A DNA stretch of 64,000 bases from Eutreptiella sp. 'Long Island Sound 2002' (taxonomy: Eukaryota; Euglenozoa; Euglenophyceae; Eutreptiales; Eutreptiaceae): assembly GCA_964036045.1 (NCBI GenBank), contig OZ038380.1, forward strand, positions 124,850,899 to 124,914,898. The letters run 5' to 3'. Below are positions 1-11,717 of this stretch, piece by piece. The first letter of the stretch is position 1. Every line of letters starts with the position of its first letter. The position numbers were made by a program, and so were the translations under genes. The notes beneath the pieces were generated by a model. It did no database searches, was not told the origin of the DNA, and saw nothing but the letters and a program-made list of their open reading frames with translations.

Positions 1-830
1 GTATCTTTGCGAATTTTAGGGAAAAACAGCTTGATAAGCTGGCAATGGTGCTTGCCTCACGGCCAGTCAAACTAATGCCGCTGCAGAATCGCTGCGACAC
101 AAACCTCATGAGTGCACGACTATCACGTGGGAGCTGCGGCGGGGCATATCGCTGTGCAACACTACTATTGGCCTCCAGAAACACCAGGGTCCTCCAAAAC
201 CAAACACCGGCCAACAACACCTGCCAAACGGCTGAACGCTCCTTTGCAGTTGTGCAAGAGGAGTTGGTGCACGGTAACATCGCTATCCCCGCTAACACCG
301 AAAAACCGACATTTTTGTTCGCACTGCCGCACAACCTTGCAACCCCCTCCTGTTGCGTCCACGCACAACTGACTCCTTAACCATAGTAGAATGGTGAGAC
401 TTCCCTACCACGCTCTACACGTTGAGCCGGGGCCGTAGTCCTCACATTGATGGAGCGATGGTATCAAAAGATCAACATGTGCTATTTCTCAGTTATCTCG
501 CTGCAATAAAACAAGTTTCTCAAACCTTGTGGCACCTGCGGCGCACCTGCGGCGCGCAGAAAGCGTTCTCCTTGGCTTCAGCCACGTGTGGTTCGGAGAC
601 CGCCTCCCCATCCAGCTTGCCGATGAGGCTGGGGAGGCGGATCTCCGCATGGCCAAAAGGTTTGCCCCCGTGACTAGCACAGAGCCAACAATGTCCATTG
701 AGGACGGTTGGAGGCATGAGCCGCACACGAAGTTTTGCGCGGCCAAGGCCAAGGGGAGGGGTGTTTGGTTTTGGCGGCCTGTATGGCGGCCTATAGTATT
801 TGAGCAATGTGTAGTTGGAGGTAATGCCGT
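1..830. other. Unrecognised sequence, no gene supported
   Basis: Only short overlapping ORFs on both strands are present and none has a domain I recognise. There is no TIR, LTR or RNA gene that I can see. It may be the upstream part of the degenerate ORF that follows. Confidence 0.5.
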
Positions 831-1535
831 GTGGCAGAAAATTTTCTTCGGCTGGTTGTCACCTTGGTGCAGGTACTAGATTGCACTTTGCTCATGCATT
901 CTGCGACACAACCATTGAGACTGGGGTACACTGTTGCTTCACAAGATGCCACCAATGTGTACGGCATTTGTGGGCAGTGTGGATCCATGCGTAACGGACC
1001 ACGCAAATGGGTGCATTTTGACCTGTCAGTTGTGTCATTGTGGCCCACCCTTTGCCTGCAGAGTTTGCATGTTTACAAACCGCCCAAGAGGCGCAAGGGT
1101 GCTAAGGCCAGAAAGGAGGTTGACCGACCGCGGGGGCCTCTTTTTGTGCCACCGTCGGTTGAGCTAGTCGCCGACCCCAACCTTATAGACTCCGATGCTT
1201 CCTTCCAAGCGGTGGTGGCTGATGCGCCTTCCCGTGTCTAGCCTCCGCGGGCAGCCTAGCTGAGGCGCGTGGTGATTGTTGAGGCATCGGACTCTGGGCA
1301 GGCGTCCGGCAGCAGTCTAGGTAGCAGCATCAGCAGTGGCAGTAGCAACGACAATGACAGTGATAGTGGTGGTGCCAATGACGGCAGTGTGGCATCCAGG
1401 GACATCAGTGCCTGCACGAGTAGTGCTGTCGAGGTAAGTAGTGTTGACAACAACAGCAGTACCGAAGTTGAGGCAGCCCCTACTCCTCCACCTCCCAAGA
1501 AAAAGTTTCGCCGATTGGCAGTGCGTGGCACTTAG
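831..1535 (+). pseudogene. Degenerate ORF with Ser/Asp-rich and basic C-terminus, unknown
   Basis: Two open stretches lie in the same frame (831-1241 and 1257-1535), separated by two in-frame TAG codons at 1239 and 1254. The first part ends in a Lys/Arg-rich stretch (KPPKRRKGAKARK). The second is Ser/Asp/Gly-rich and acidic, then has four prolines followed by KKKFRR, which could be a nuclear localisation signal. A candidate poly-A signal AATAAA lies at 1645-1650, about 110 bases past the final stop. This looks like the 3' end of a decayed gene, possibly a transposase, but I recognise no catalytic domain. A short intron removing the TAG codons cannot be excluded, though none with good borders is visible. 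Confidence 0.25.
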
Positions 1536-2450
1536 CTGGCCGTCTCTGCGCCCTTTTTGTGGATGTAGAATCTGGTTTTGCCCCACCACCCCACTTGTTG
1601 AGTGAGGGTGATTTCTTTCCCACGGACACAGAGGTGGCACTGCAAATAAAGAAGGAATCGTGAACTAACCATGGCTGTGCCATTGACGCTAACCACAACC
1701 TTGATTAGGCTAACGAAAAGTGGCTTTGATCGTGACCTTGACCGCGGCTGACTAGTGACATTCGCGATGGAGGGCTAACCTGCTAACCGGGCTAACCGGG
1801 GGGGCGGAGGGGGGGGGAACCCGGCGCTCCGTGAGACATGTGATGGGCCACGCGTGGCCTTGGTAGCTGGGGCAGCTTCCCTTTGAGGAGTGGCGGGGCA
1901 CTGTACATATTACTGAGGAGGGTCCATTATAACGGAATTTTTTGGTTTTTTGGGTTTTGGTGAAATTTCGCGTCGAAAAATTGTTGCCCGGAAGAAAGTA
2001 GCCGGCGCCCTAGCGGGAGCCCGGAAAAAATAGCTGGCTTTTTGCGTCCCAAAGGAGCTCTCGATGTCGGATCCGATGTGTGGGCCGGCTTTGGACCCCA
2101 GACCGAAAAGCTGGTAGTCCGTGTCGGTCCCCGAATCCGTGGACGAAACGCAACCCGTGGGAAAAAAATTTGGGGGCGGGGAGCGTTGCACTTATCCGGA
2201 GGATAATGACATTCTATGCTAGGCGTCCAGGCTACATGTGAGGTCCGTCAATTCAGGTCCAAAGGTGGGCAAGGATGCCCGGGCCCATAACCAAATTACC
2301 ACTAGCCTTCAAGGTTCAGGTTTCAGGGCCCAAGAGCCTTCTACCAGTTGCGATTTGTGCGACATCTTGGCCAATGTCTTTTGGTAACTCTCAGACATCA
2401 TATCAAATTGCCGTGAGTTGGCCGTTGTTTTGCCAAGCTTAGCTGAGATT

Positions 2451-2451
<1 letters not shown>
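1536..2451. other. Unrecognised intergenic sequence
   Basis: Contains the AATAAA at 1645-1650 and a G-rich stretch near 1796-1818. I see no supported gene. Confidence 0.45.
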
Positions 2452-2481
<30 letters not shown>

Positions 2482-2529
2482 ACGTGCAGGGGGGGGGGGG
2501 GGGGCTGAGAGTCCCCCCCCCCCCCCCCC
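2452..2529. repeat. TG/CG microsatellite followed by a G-run/C-run hairpin
   Basis: A (TG)n then (CGTG)n tract runs into about 16 consecutive G (2489-2504), an 8-base spacer, and about 17 consecutive C (2513-2529). The two runs are complementary and could fold into a nearly perfect GC hairpin. The G-run on either strand could alternatively form a quadruplex. Confidence 0.85.
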
Positions 2530-5500
2530 ACAGACCTAATGAAACCCCTAGGCCGCGGGCCACCACAGTTGGTGCGTGACAGCATCGGACTTCTGCAGTG
2601 CATCAGGCTCGCAAAAGATTTGCATGTGACTTTCACGGCGCCCTGTGAGAGGAGGTGTTGCCATGCTGTAGGGCACACCCCCACAACATCAGTCCTTAGC
2701 CCACCCTCTCCTCTTCACTGGGCACAGTTGGTGTGTGGGTATGTTTTTGCGCATGCGCATGTGCACGCATGTGTATGTTTATGGGCACGTGCGCATGTGT
2801 TTGTGCCGACAACCATCGCGATTGACCTGACAATACCACCACAGCCCCGTCAGATGTAGGGGCCTGGATGCAAAACAAAAAAGGGGTGCGCTTCCTTGCC
2901 CGACTGCACCACTGTTGCCACATTGTGTTTGGGAAAGAGGCAGTCTGGCTGGATGCGCGGAGTCGCAGGCAAACCATCTGCCCCGTCACCCCCACCTCAA
3001 GTCATCAGGGGGTACTTCTCTTCAATTGCGGGTACATATAGAAATGACCTGTGGTAACAAGTCTACACCCTCTTGTTCAAACTGGAGGTATCCAACGATG
3101 CTAACCCTCATCCCCTGTCACCAAAGTGTGCCAGAGTACCCACAATGCCACTAAGACCCTGGATGTCCCAGGTTCCCCACTCAGGGGGAGACCTGACCCC
3201 CACATGCCCTACAGGGCAAGCAAGTCCCCATCCCCCACTCCCCAACCCGCAGTGCACTATCCATGTTTCCCATGGCTGACCCAACTGAAAGCACCATGGG
3301 CAGGTGTGCATGCCTGTGGAGAGGAGAGGCAATGGCGGAGGTCCCCTGTGTGGCACTGGTCCAGTTAGGGCAGAACCCTTGGGTCATCTCTGCACCTGTC
3401 ATCATTGTCTGCTGGACCCGGACCTCCGAGTCCCAGGTCCAGCCCAGGCTGATGGGCAGGACAAGACAAAGGGAAACAGTCCATTTCCGCCCCTTCACAA
3501 GTGTTCTTGGTCTTCAAGGAGTTCCTTGATTCTCAAGGGTCAGTCCAGCCCATGCGCACCCTTGAAGTGAGAGTGCTTCACACGCGGTGCGTTTAGGCAG
3601 GACTGCCGTAGAACGATGGTAACAAGGAATGTTGCAAAAAAAGCGGCCATACGGCCCTGAACAGCAGCAATGGGTGGCCAATTCTTTTTTTTCGGGGGGT
3701 TCAAAACATCTTTGTTGCAGCCCAGGGCTCATTTTGTGTGGTTTCTTTGTGAGCTGCAGAAGGCATTGTAGGCCACCGCATCCCTGCCTGTGATAAGGGT
3801 GTAGTACATTGGTGAATGACGCATCTATTAAAGTGTCCGGTGCGTGTGGAGCGGCATGGGGTGCAATTGAGGCACTCTCAGTGTCCACGTAGAGCGTCCA
3901 CATGGGCAGCTTGATGTTTCCCCCAACTCACGCAGTGTGTCAGCACTCCAAGGGCCAGTCCACCCTCAACGCAACACAAGCCTGTGCAAGTGGAGTGCAT
4001 CGCTGACATCTGTGGAACAGATCTGTAGCCAGTGCCGTGTTCATTGGTACCAACAGGATCAAGCAGGGCCAATAACAAACACAATCCAAATGCCGTCGAT
4101 TCGCGGCAGTGCGCATGAGCATGTGCATGTGGGGGTGGCTGCAGCAGTGTGGGCCAAAGCAGCAAGCAAAGACCACAGTTGGCACAAGTTGAATGTCCTC
4201 ACCCTTTGGTCTGCACGCCACTCTGTCCGGAACGAAGATGGTGGGCGCCACAAGTTGAAGTGTCATCAAGGTCCCCAATGCCATGTGCCCCTGTGGGACG
4301 GACCGCTGCTTAAGTGCAGCCATTGGGCCAATGGGCCACCCAATGGGAGATCTAAGCCCCAACACGCCGCTCCTCCCCGCCTCTGTCTCCACCTCCTCCA
4401 TGCCCTGCACTTTGTTCTCGATGCTTTGAGCTGGTGTACATACCGGTCTGTCTTATCTTTCGTGGCCAATCCCCTTACGCCGCAGATGCCAGGATTGTGG
4501 CAGACTTTAGTGCAGAGAGATTCGCTGCAGAGGCTGCAGAGGGTGACCCTCAGCCCAAAACCCGCATCAATGAAGCGAGCGGTGGGCCAAGAGGATGGTT
4601 CTGCCCTCTTTGTCCACGCTCCATTGCGTATCTCAATTACAATCTGTGAACAGCTCTGGGGTAAGAGACTGTCCCTTCGACAAGGAACACTCCTGAACCC
4701 CGAATTGGCTTTGCCTATATCCCTCATCTGCTTCGATGGTTCTACTCTGCACCATGCAGATGGAAAGACCTGGTGCCGTGCCTAGCCCTTCAGTAAAGAA
4801 ATCTCGCATTGATTTCAAGCAGAAGTATTGTTGTTCGGATTCGGGAGATTGAGACAGGCATGATGCTGCAGGTTTACAGGATCTTGGGCGAGCTTTTTTG
4901 ACAAAAGTTGGCTTCAAGCAGCTTATGTCGGGCTGTTCGATAGTGCAGGTGGTGGATCAAAGCTCGAAATCCCAGCTTTCATTCGCCATTCTCATCTGCC
5001 TGGAAGGCGCGCCCAACGTCTCATCTGGTGAGGGCATTGTCAGGCCAAGGTTGGCTACGTCTGGAAATGTGCACAGGGGGACCGTCTGGAAATGTGCACA
5101 GGGGGACGTGGTGTCGCAAAATGCAAGATCCCCCCGTTCTTGAAGTGATGTGATCTTGCGGTGGCATAGTGCCAGTGGAGTAAAGCGCCACAGCATCGAG
5201 CATTGGTGTGGCCGACTAGTCACATGATTCTTGGCAGGGGGTGGCAAAGTAACATGTAAATGCCTCTAGCGCTCTTGTGGCCGCAGTCAGCGATGTTGCT
5301 TGGGTTTCGACAGTCGCCGCGATCGTTTGGGTTGTGCGATATTTGAGCAGCTCATGGCATCCCGCTTGCGTTTCGCTTTGCTCTCGTCCCCCTAAAACCC
5401 TGCGATCTGTGCAACATGGAGTATTTCAGATGGCCCAAAGGCGCCTCTTTTTTCACACATTATCAGGGTTTTTTGTGTCAGCAAAGAATTGCAGTCTGGA

Positions 5501-5902
5501 AAAGTGAAGATTTTGCAGTTCTTTTTTTGTGGATGTTAGCAATGTTGTGCCACATTCCATTTGGTATGATATGACGGGGTTACTGGCACGTGAATCATGT
5601 GTTCTGTTGCAGCTATTTGTGGGGCTTGCATACTTGGACACGCCAGAAGTTTTGTGCAACTTTTGCATTGATCCAGGACGCAACGTTGATCAATGTTGAG
5701 TAACCGGTCAATTGCCACTCTAAAGCGTGTTTAGCCCCAGCCACTGGCACATTCAAGAAAGGCAGCAACTCTTTTAAACACATGCAGGTGTGCTAACAAG
5801 TCACCTCCCTCTTCGGGCCCTCCCCGAAGACGGACAGACGGACACATCAGCACGTTGGTATCCCGCCTGCTTGCACTTGGGCGACGCCTGGGGACTGTTG
5901 TG
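2530..5902. other. Unrecognised sequence, no gene supported
   Basis: Long ORFs occur on both strands (the longest is 3937-4785 on +), but they overlap antisense ORFs of similar quality. Their translations are Cys/His/Trp-rich without any domain, as expected of chance frames. The only local structure I found is the 25-bp tandem repeat at 5058. Confidence 0.45.
5058..5107. repeat. 25-bp tandem duplication, two perfect copies
   Basis: Positions 5058-5082 and 5083-5107 are identical 25-mers beginning CGTCTGGAAATGTGCACAGG. No function is evident. Confidence 0.9.
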
Positions 5903-6688
5903 GGCATAAAACCACCCCCAACCCCCGTTTTGGCGATTTTTGACCCCTGGGGTGGTTTTATCCCCCCTTTTGGGGGTGTGGGTTTTGTCCCCTCATAGGG
6001 CTGCCTTTATCCCTGCAAAGGGGTGGTTTTATCCCCCCAAGGGGGTGGTTTTATCCCCCCTGGGGGTATGGGGGTCATTGGGGGGGTCAGTTATTGCCCC
6101 TCTGGGGTGGTTTTGTCCGCGCTTTTCAGTGATTTTATCCCCATTGGGGGGGGGGGGGTTGTCACCTCTTCAGGGGCGGAGGGGTGTGGCCCCTCTCTAT
6201 GTTAACCTAGAACCACAGTACCCGAAGACAAGTTCGGGTATAGAGGTAGGAGAGTTCATGGAGGGTGAGGGAACAACACATGTTTTACACTCAGTGTTTA
6301 TTTCACATTGCTCTTTGTATATGTGTCATAGGATGTCTGACCTGGCTGGGGCCAATTTTACAAATGGGGTCTGAGATCAGATATCTGACATGGTTTGGGC
6401 TTGCTATTCATCCGGTTTGACATGCGTTGCTTTTGTGGCAGCATTGCTCAGACTGCTTTTGTTTGCTGTGTTGTGTCATTTGTTGCTCTGGTGGCATAAA
6501 ACCACCCCGGGGTGGTTTTATCACCCCGAAGGGGGTGGTTTTAATAAGGGCGGTAGTTTTATTTCCCCAAAGGGGTGGTTTTGTCTCCCGAAAGGGTGAT
6601 TTTATCCCCCTAAAAAGTAGGCATACAACCACCCGGGGGGGTTTTAAGGGTGGTTTTATCCCCCCCCATTTGCGGGTGGTTTTATGCC
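5903..6688. repeat. Foldback block rich in GGTGGTTTTATCCCC repeats
   Basis: The block begins with GGCATAAAACCACCCC (5903-5918) and ends with the inverse GGGTGGTTTTATGCC (6674-6688). Inside, the motif GGTGGTTTTATCCCC and its inverse recur many times. A perfect 26-bp palindrome lies at 6496-6521 with half-site ATAAAACCACCCC. Two clusters (about 5903-6160 and 6490-6688) flank roughly 330 bp of plainer sequence. It may be a foldback or MITE-like element, but I found no clear target-site duplication. The left breakpoint of the large tandem duplication (6029) falls inside it. Confidence 0.7.
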
Positions 6689-8189
6689 GGGGACCAGTCA
6701 GCAGTCCCGTGGGTTTTGAGACCATACATTTGGGTCCGTTGAATTGGGTGATGACAATGAAGTAGACAAAGAGACAGGGATGAAATCCAACTCAACTCTC
6801 CAGGTTTTGTGCTGAGATCACAACAATTCACTGGTTGTTTTTTCTTAAGCAATTTTTGGTTCCATTTTTGAGGGTTTTGCCCAGGCCATTTGGGCCATGG
6901 GTGCGATCCTGGTCAGGACACGACCCCAAAGGGGGGAGGTGGGGGGGGGGGGGGGGGCTACGGACCGCTAAATGGTTACACGCAACAATCTGCTTTGTCG
7001 GCGGCAGAGGCACCGGGGATTTGGTTTTAGGCTCTTGGTACAGAGCTATTTTTTTTTATCAAATGTATCTACACCCAAAATGCTCACATTTTTCAAGGGA
7101 TTTCAAAAACCCGCAAAGCGACTACTTGCTTTTGTTGGGGCCTTTCTACATGGCGACAAGACAAGGCAAACAATTTTGCCATGGCGCCAGCCAACCTCGG
7201 GGGTGCTATTGCGCTTGCGCAAGGCTTGGCTGCAACTAGGAGTTTGGTGACACGAGGGGAAAGGTCCTTTGCATGTTGTGCTGGGCAGCTATGGGTGGAT
7301 CACATTTCGCAGTGATACCCTCATGAGGCTCTTTTGTATTTATCTGTGATGGGTTGTTGTAGTACCCACCTTCGTATCACAGCGGTTTTGCTGCGCCTGT
7401 ACTGAGTTATTGTGCGGTGGGAGGGGGGGGGGGGGGGCATGTGGCCGGGTATTTTAGATTATCATCTACCATATGCTTGAAACGCGAGTTGTCAAGATGT
7501 ATGCATGATTTGGAATTAACATCTTGTTCTTTGGATACTACAATTTTTCAACACTCAAGAATGAGTAAATTTTGCAACAAACCAAAAACGAAGGGAATAT
7601 GGCATTTTTTAGATCGAATATGAAAAGGCATTCGTGATTGAATCTCGAAGGACCTGTTTGGTGATCGAATTGGATCAAAGGATTTCTTTGGAGGTGTGCA
7701 GATTACCAATGGCAAAATTAAGCGACAAATTCTCCCTTATTTCGTGTTAATAGATTCGTGTAATTCTGGTGATCATATGAGAGTTTGAGTTGCATTTGAT
7801 TTCAATTAAAAAAATTGACATTTTTTCCCGTTTTGTTATGATGTTGCGCATCCCAATATGAAGCCTGCGCTAAATAGCATCGGGTGAACTCTGGATCGAC
7901 GTCAATCAAAATTTTTGGCGCGAACATCATTTTTTGGGTGAATGTGACACTTGACAACGTGTGGCACTATTTGTTTAGCCAACGGTGCATTGTACTAGAG
8001 ATTTTTTGACAAATTCATTTGAGTGTCGAACTATTTCACCAAAGACGAAAGGAAATGTATGGTAATCGTTGTGATGTTCTTCACGCCCAGCGATGCATAT
8101 TTCACCCACCTGATAAGCCGTTAAACTTATTGCGCTTCGCTTTCTGGTCATTTTGAATTGCACACACGCGTTCGCACGTTACCAGCACG
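6689..8189. other. Unrecognised spacer of the duplicated unit
   Basis: Contains poly-G runs at 6941-6957 and 7423-7437, whose lengths differ in copy B. A 62-codon minus-strand ORF lies at 7975-8163, next to the DNA-transposon insertion, and has no recognisable domain. Confidence 0.4.
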
Positions 8190-8194
8190 ATTCA

Positions 8195-8223
8195 CTTAGG
8201 CGGCTCAAGTTGCATGGTCAAAA
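8195..8223 (+). repeat. Left terminal inverted repeat, copy A
   Basis: Twenty-nine bases matching the reverse complement of 14563-14591 exactly. The outermost bases are CTTAGG. TSD ATTCA lies immediately outside at 8190-8194. Confidence 0.95.
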
Positions 8224-8695
8224 TGCGCCCAAAACTACCTCTCCACGGCTCTGCGAGAAAATAGTCCTTTTGGGGGGGACGTAAAATGCAAGAACCAAAA
8301 ATCCCGTAAAAAGCAATTAACTGGTCCATTTTCCTTTATTTTCAACAAAACCGACTGCCCGGGAAAATGGTTTATTTCCACCAAAATGAAGTTCTTTTTT
8401 AGGAAAACCACAACGTTTTGTTTCCTATACCATTTATGCTTTGCAATAAAAACACCCGTGAGCTTTCAATCTTTTGGAAAACCAGTTTTCGAAAACCATG
8501 TTGCACGCTACACGACAGGAGACATTTTTTGGCACCCCTTCTTTGCGCGAGGCCTCGCGCAAACACCAACACAACAGCGCAATAAAATGCATCGGAAAAG
8601 AAAAATGTGCCGCACAAGGGGACAGCATAAAGGTCGTCGAAGAGGAATGCATAGCGCGAGCCCTCGCGCATAATATATCAGAACAAGCGGAGAAA

Positions 8696-11482
8696 TTACT
8701 TTTTCTTCGGAACAGTTTGCATCTTAGAACCCATAGCCTTAGCAACGGACGTGCTACCCTTAGGAGGTGGCTTTGCGGGCGCGCTTCTTGGTTGGGACTG
8801 ACGGGCTGGCTGCTTGAATGGAGCTCGGGCCCCGGTTGCCTCGGACCTCGGCTTCGCTGCCACTTTCTTCGCTGCCTTGCCCTGGGAGACCTGCGCTTCC
8901 TCCTCCTCTTCTTCCTCGCTCTCCTCCTCTTCATCCCCATCGCTCTCGTCGGATTCTGCAACGGTAACCGACTTCGCTGCATCAGGCTTGGAGGCAGTCT
9001 TCTTCTTCTTGGGGGCTGGTTCCCCACCAGTAGACTTCCGCTTTGCAGGGGCCAGTGCTTCTGCAGCTTGACCTTTCTGAACAGTCTCTTCCTCCTTCAG
9101 CAACAACGCCTCAAAACCCACCTTGTAATCGCAAACCCAAAGGGGAATACCACGGTTTGCCCAGTTGGCTTGCTGGTCCCAGTCACCAGACGCATGCAGT
9201 TTCGACTCTTGTGTCAATACATGGTTCAACTGAGTCTGCACTCTGTTGACCCAATCGGAGAGATTGCCGGAGGGAACACCAAGAAGGTACATGCGAGAAT
9301 CCGGCTCGACGGACGCGATCTTGCACACCAGATCCGGCTGATGATCAATGAACACAAACGCAGGCTTGAAGGTCTTATCCTGCTTCAGGTGAAAGAGGTG
9401 AGTGTCGAAATACCACATAACCGTCGTTATCGGAAGGTGACCGCCAAATTCAACAGGATCCATCTCCTCTACTTGAGGAGGTCCAAACGTCAGATAATTC
9501 GGAATCTGCGATGAGGGAGAAGGTATTGCGCGAGGCCTCGCGCAAAGAGCGGACGTAATGAGGGAATTATACCTTTCTCGACCAGCTATCCGGTGACGCA
9601 ATCAGCAACCAGCGAACGTCAAACGTTGTAAGATCCACTGCAGGCTTCGGTTTGACTGGCCAACTGAAGATGGGAATAAGCAACATGTGGCCAATGCGCG
9701 GCGCGTTGAAATCATCGTTGAGACGCCTCTCTGTTTCCGTTTCCAGCTCGTTGAACATGTTGTCAACAACAGTTTTGGAGCCACAGATAAGGGTATCGGC
9801 ACGCGCCATCTCTTCATACAGCCAGGCTGGGCACATCGTCTCAGGAGCAAGATGTTCAAATATGTCGCCGTTGATGATAATCAGGTTCTTGTCAATCTCT
9901 ATGAACCGCTTCGGGGGTTCGTGGTTCAACGCTGCAATTCGGATCGCCTGAAATGTGATAGTTTGACTTGACAGAGATGGATCCTGCTAATCGACTGTCT
10001 TGAAGTCACCAGTAACGCCAGCGGGTGGGGCGACCACACGGCTTCTGGTCGGCTCTTGACCCAGGAGTTTTTGGACGTTGAGGATTTTCAGGGAGGCGGG
10101 TTTGCCTTTCTTTGCCACCTGCCATAGTGGTGCGCGAATCATGGATTTCCATGTCGGCCATGGACCGCGACTTTTGCCTTCAGACTCACGCCAATAGCCC
10201 CATGTACCAAGAGTCACCTTCAGGGCAGGCCTTCCAAGTGCAGCAACCTCTTTGCGGGTCCGCATGTCTCTGGCTAAAGAACAGAAATGGAGAAAGTGCG
10301 GCGCACTGATGCAGAAATGGAACCCACGTCGCGTCGATGGTACACACCTTTCTCAGGTCGAACGTACTGGCCGTTGTGCGGGTGGTCCAGATGCATTGAG
10401 ACCCACTGCTCAAGGATGATGTCGTCAAACGAATGCTGCAAGGATTTAAGGGTTGTTTTTTCTTCCTGCATCACTTCTGCCACTTTGTTGTAGAACTCCG
10501 GCAACAGGATCCCGTCTAGTTTCTTCAGCGCGTTCTTCGTGACTTTCTCCCCTTTGTCGTGGAACTTCTGCAGACCTTTCACAGCTTCCGGACCAGCATA
10601 GTAGGCAAACGTCATAAAATCTTTCCACAATTTATACGTTTTGTCCTGAAAGTGACAACGTTATGCGCGAGGCCTCGCGCAACGAAGAGCACCGAAACAA
10701 CGATTAATGAACATACGAATTGACCAGGTTGCTTCAGTTCAGCGGTTTGAACCAGGGCACTCATCTGCACAGCATCCACAATGGCGATCTTGAGATTGCT
10801 GTACGTGTCAGGTAGGCCTCGCCGCCGCTGATCTTGAACACATCGAATGAGGTTATCTGCTGCCTCATACAGAGGAATTGGCTCAACGTCTTGTGCGCTT
10901 CCTTGTGCTTGTCGCGCCAGCTTTGCACGGAAGGCCCACGGTGTCGTAAGCTTCAAAATATCGGCGATGCATGTAGTATGCCACTGCTGCAGATCCAGAC
11001 ACGCTGTGCGTCGCTTCTCCCGAATCTTCGCAATCGCTTCCACGCTGTGCTGTCCAGATACACACCAATAATCGCCATCTACAAATATGAGACACGTCTT
11101 TGCGCGAGGGCTCGCGCAACGAGAAGAGCGAAAAGTCGGTTGGCAACATACTATTATCTTCCCAGAGAACGACGTGTAATGGGCCTGTTGGCGGTGCTGC
11201 TTCGAGTGACTCAATACGCTTCTGCAGTAACCTCGCATCTCTCCGTCTGATCTGCCCCTTTGTCTTCTCCTGGTCAATTCTCACGTTGTCCAGCTCAACC
11301 CACACCTGCCTCCCGTCCGGCTTCGGGTGGTCCTCGATGTCAGTACCCAAGGTTAAGCCAGGATCTGGTGTTTCCTTCTTCTTACGCCCCTTCTTTGGTG
11401 TTCCAGCCTCCGATCCTGAGGTCCCAGGGTCATAGTCGGTATCTTCTCGTTCCTCGGCTGTTTTTTGGGCGGGGCTTGCCAT
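8696..11482 (-). CDS. ParB/sulfiredoxin-like domain protein, six exons (copy A)
   Basis: The exon model on the minus strand is 11482-11152, 11078-10717, 10645-10348, 10273-10017, 9947-9573 and 9505-8696. The exons sum to 2433 nt (810 codons plus stop) and the frame is kept throughout. Introns 1, 2, 3 and 5 have clear GT-AG ends (starting GTATGT, GTATGT, GTGTGT and GTATAA). The donor of intron 4 is less certain. Residues 60-135 resemble the ParB/sulfiredoxin fold: a strand-rich VELDNVRID, a helix, GPLHVVL, then GDYWCVSGQHSVEAI, which matches the ParB-type (V)xGxHRxxA signature with Ser for Arg. The middle 540 residues are unrecognised. The last 125 are low complexity with basic clusters (PAKRK, KKKK) and a long Asp/Glu run, suggesting a nuclear protein. 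Start chosen at ATG 11482 because a splice-acceptor-like CGCAG precedes it directly. Confidence 0.65.
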
Positions 11483-11717
11483 TCTGCGATAAGAAGAAAG
11501 CCTGTATTGAAGGAAACATAACATTAAAAATGGGTAAAATCGTCGTCGATAATGCATATGTGGGGTGCTTTTAGCGAATACGAGTACAGTATGGTTGAGA
11601 ATGCAAAACTGAAGGGGCTCGGCACTGTTTTTGACTGTCAACCTTGCGCGAGGCCTCGCGCAAGAGAGGGGGTGTACTAACCTGTTGTTTCACGCTGTTT
11701 GCGCGAGGCCTCGCGCA

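Noticed and set aside
3937-4785. 282-codon ORF as a real gene
   Set aside because: Antisense frames of comparable length overlap it, the composition is Cys/His/Trp-rich, and no domain is visible.
8474-9514. 346-codon plus ORF (and its copy at 24316-25356)
   Set aside because: It is the antisense of exon 6 of the ParB-like gene. Its Leu/Arg-rich composition mirrors the acidic and lysine-rich tail.
8696-9947. DNA methyltransferase domain in the C-terminal half of the ParB-like protein
   Set aside because: Phrases such as IINGDIFEHL and WLLIASPDSW suggested one, but no DPPY/DPPW or SAM-binding motif is present.
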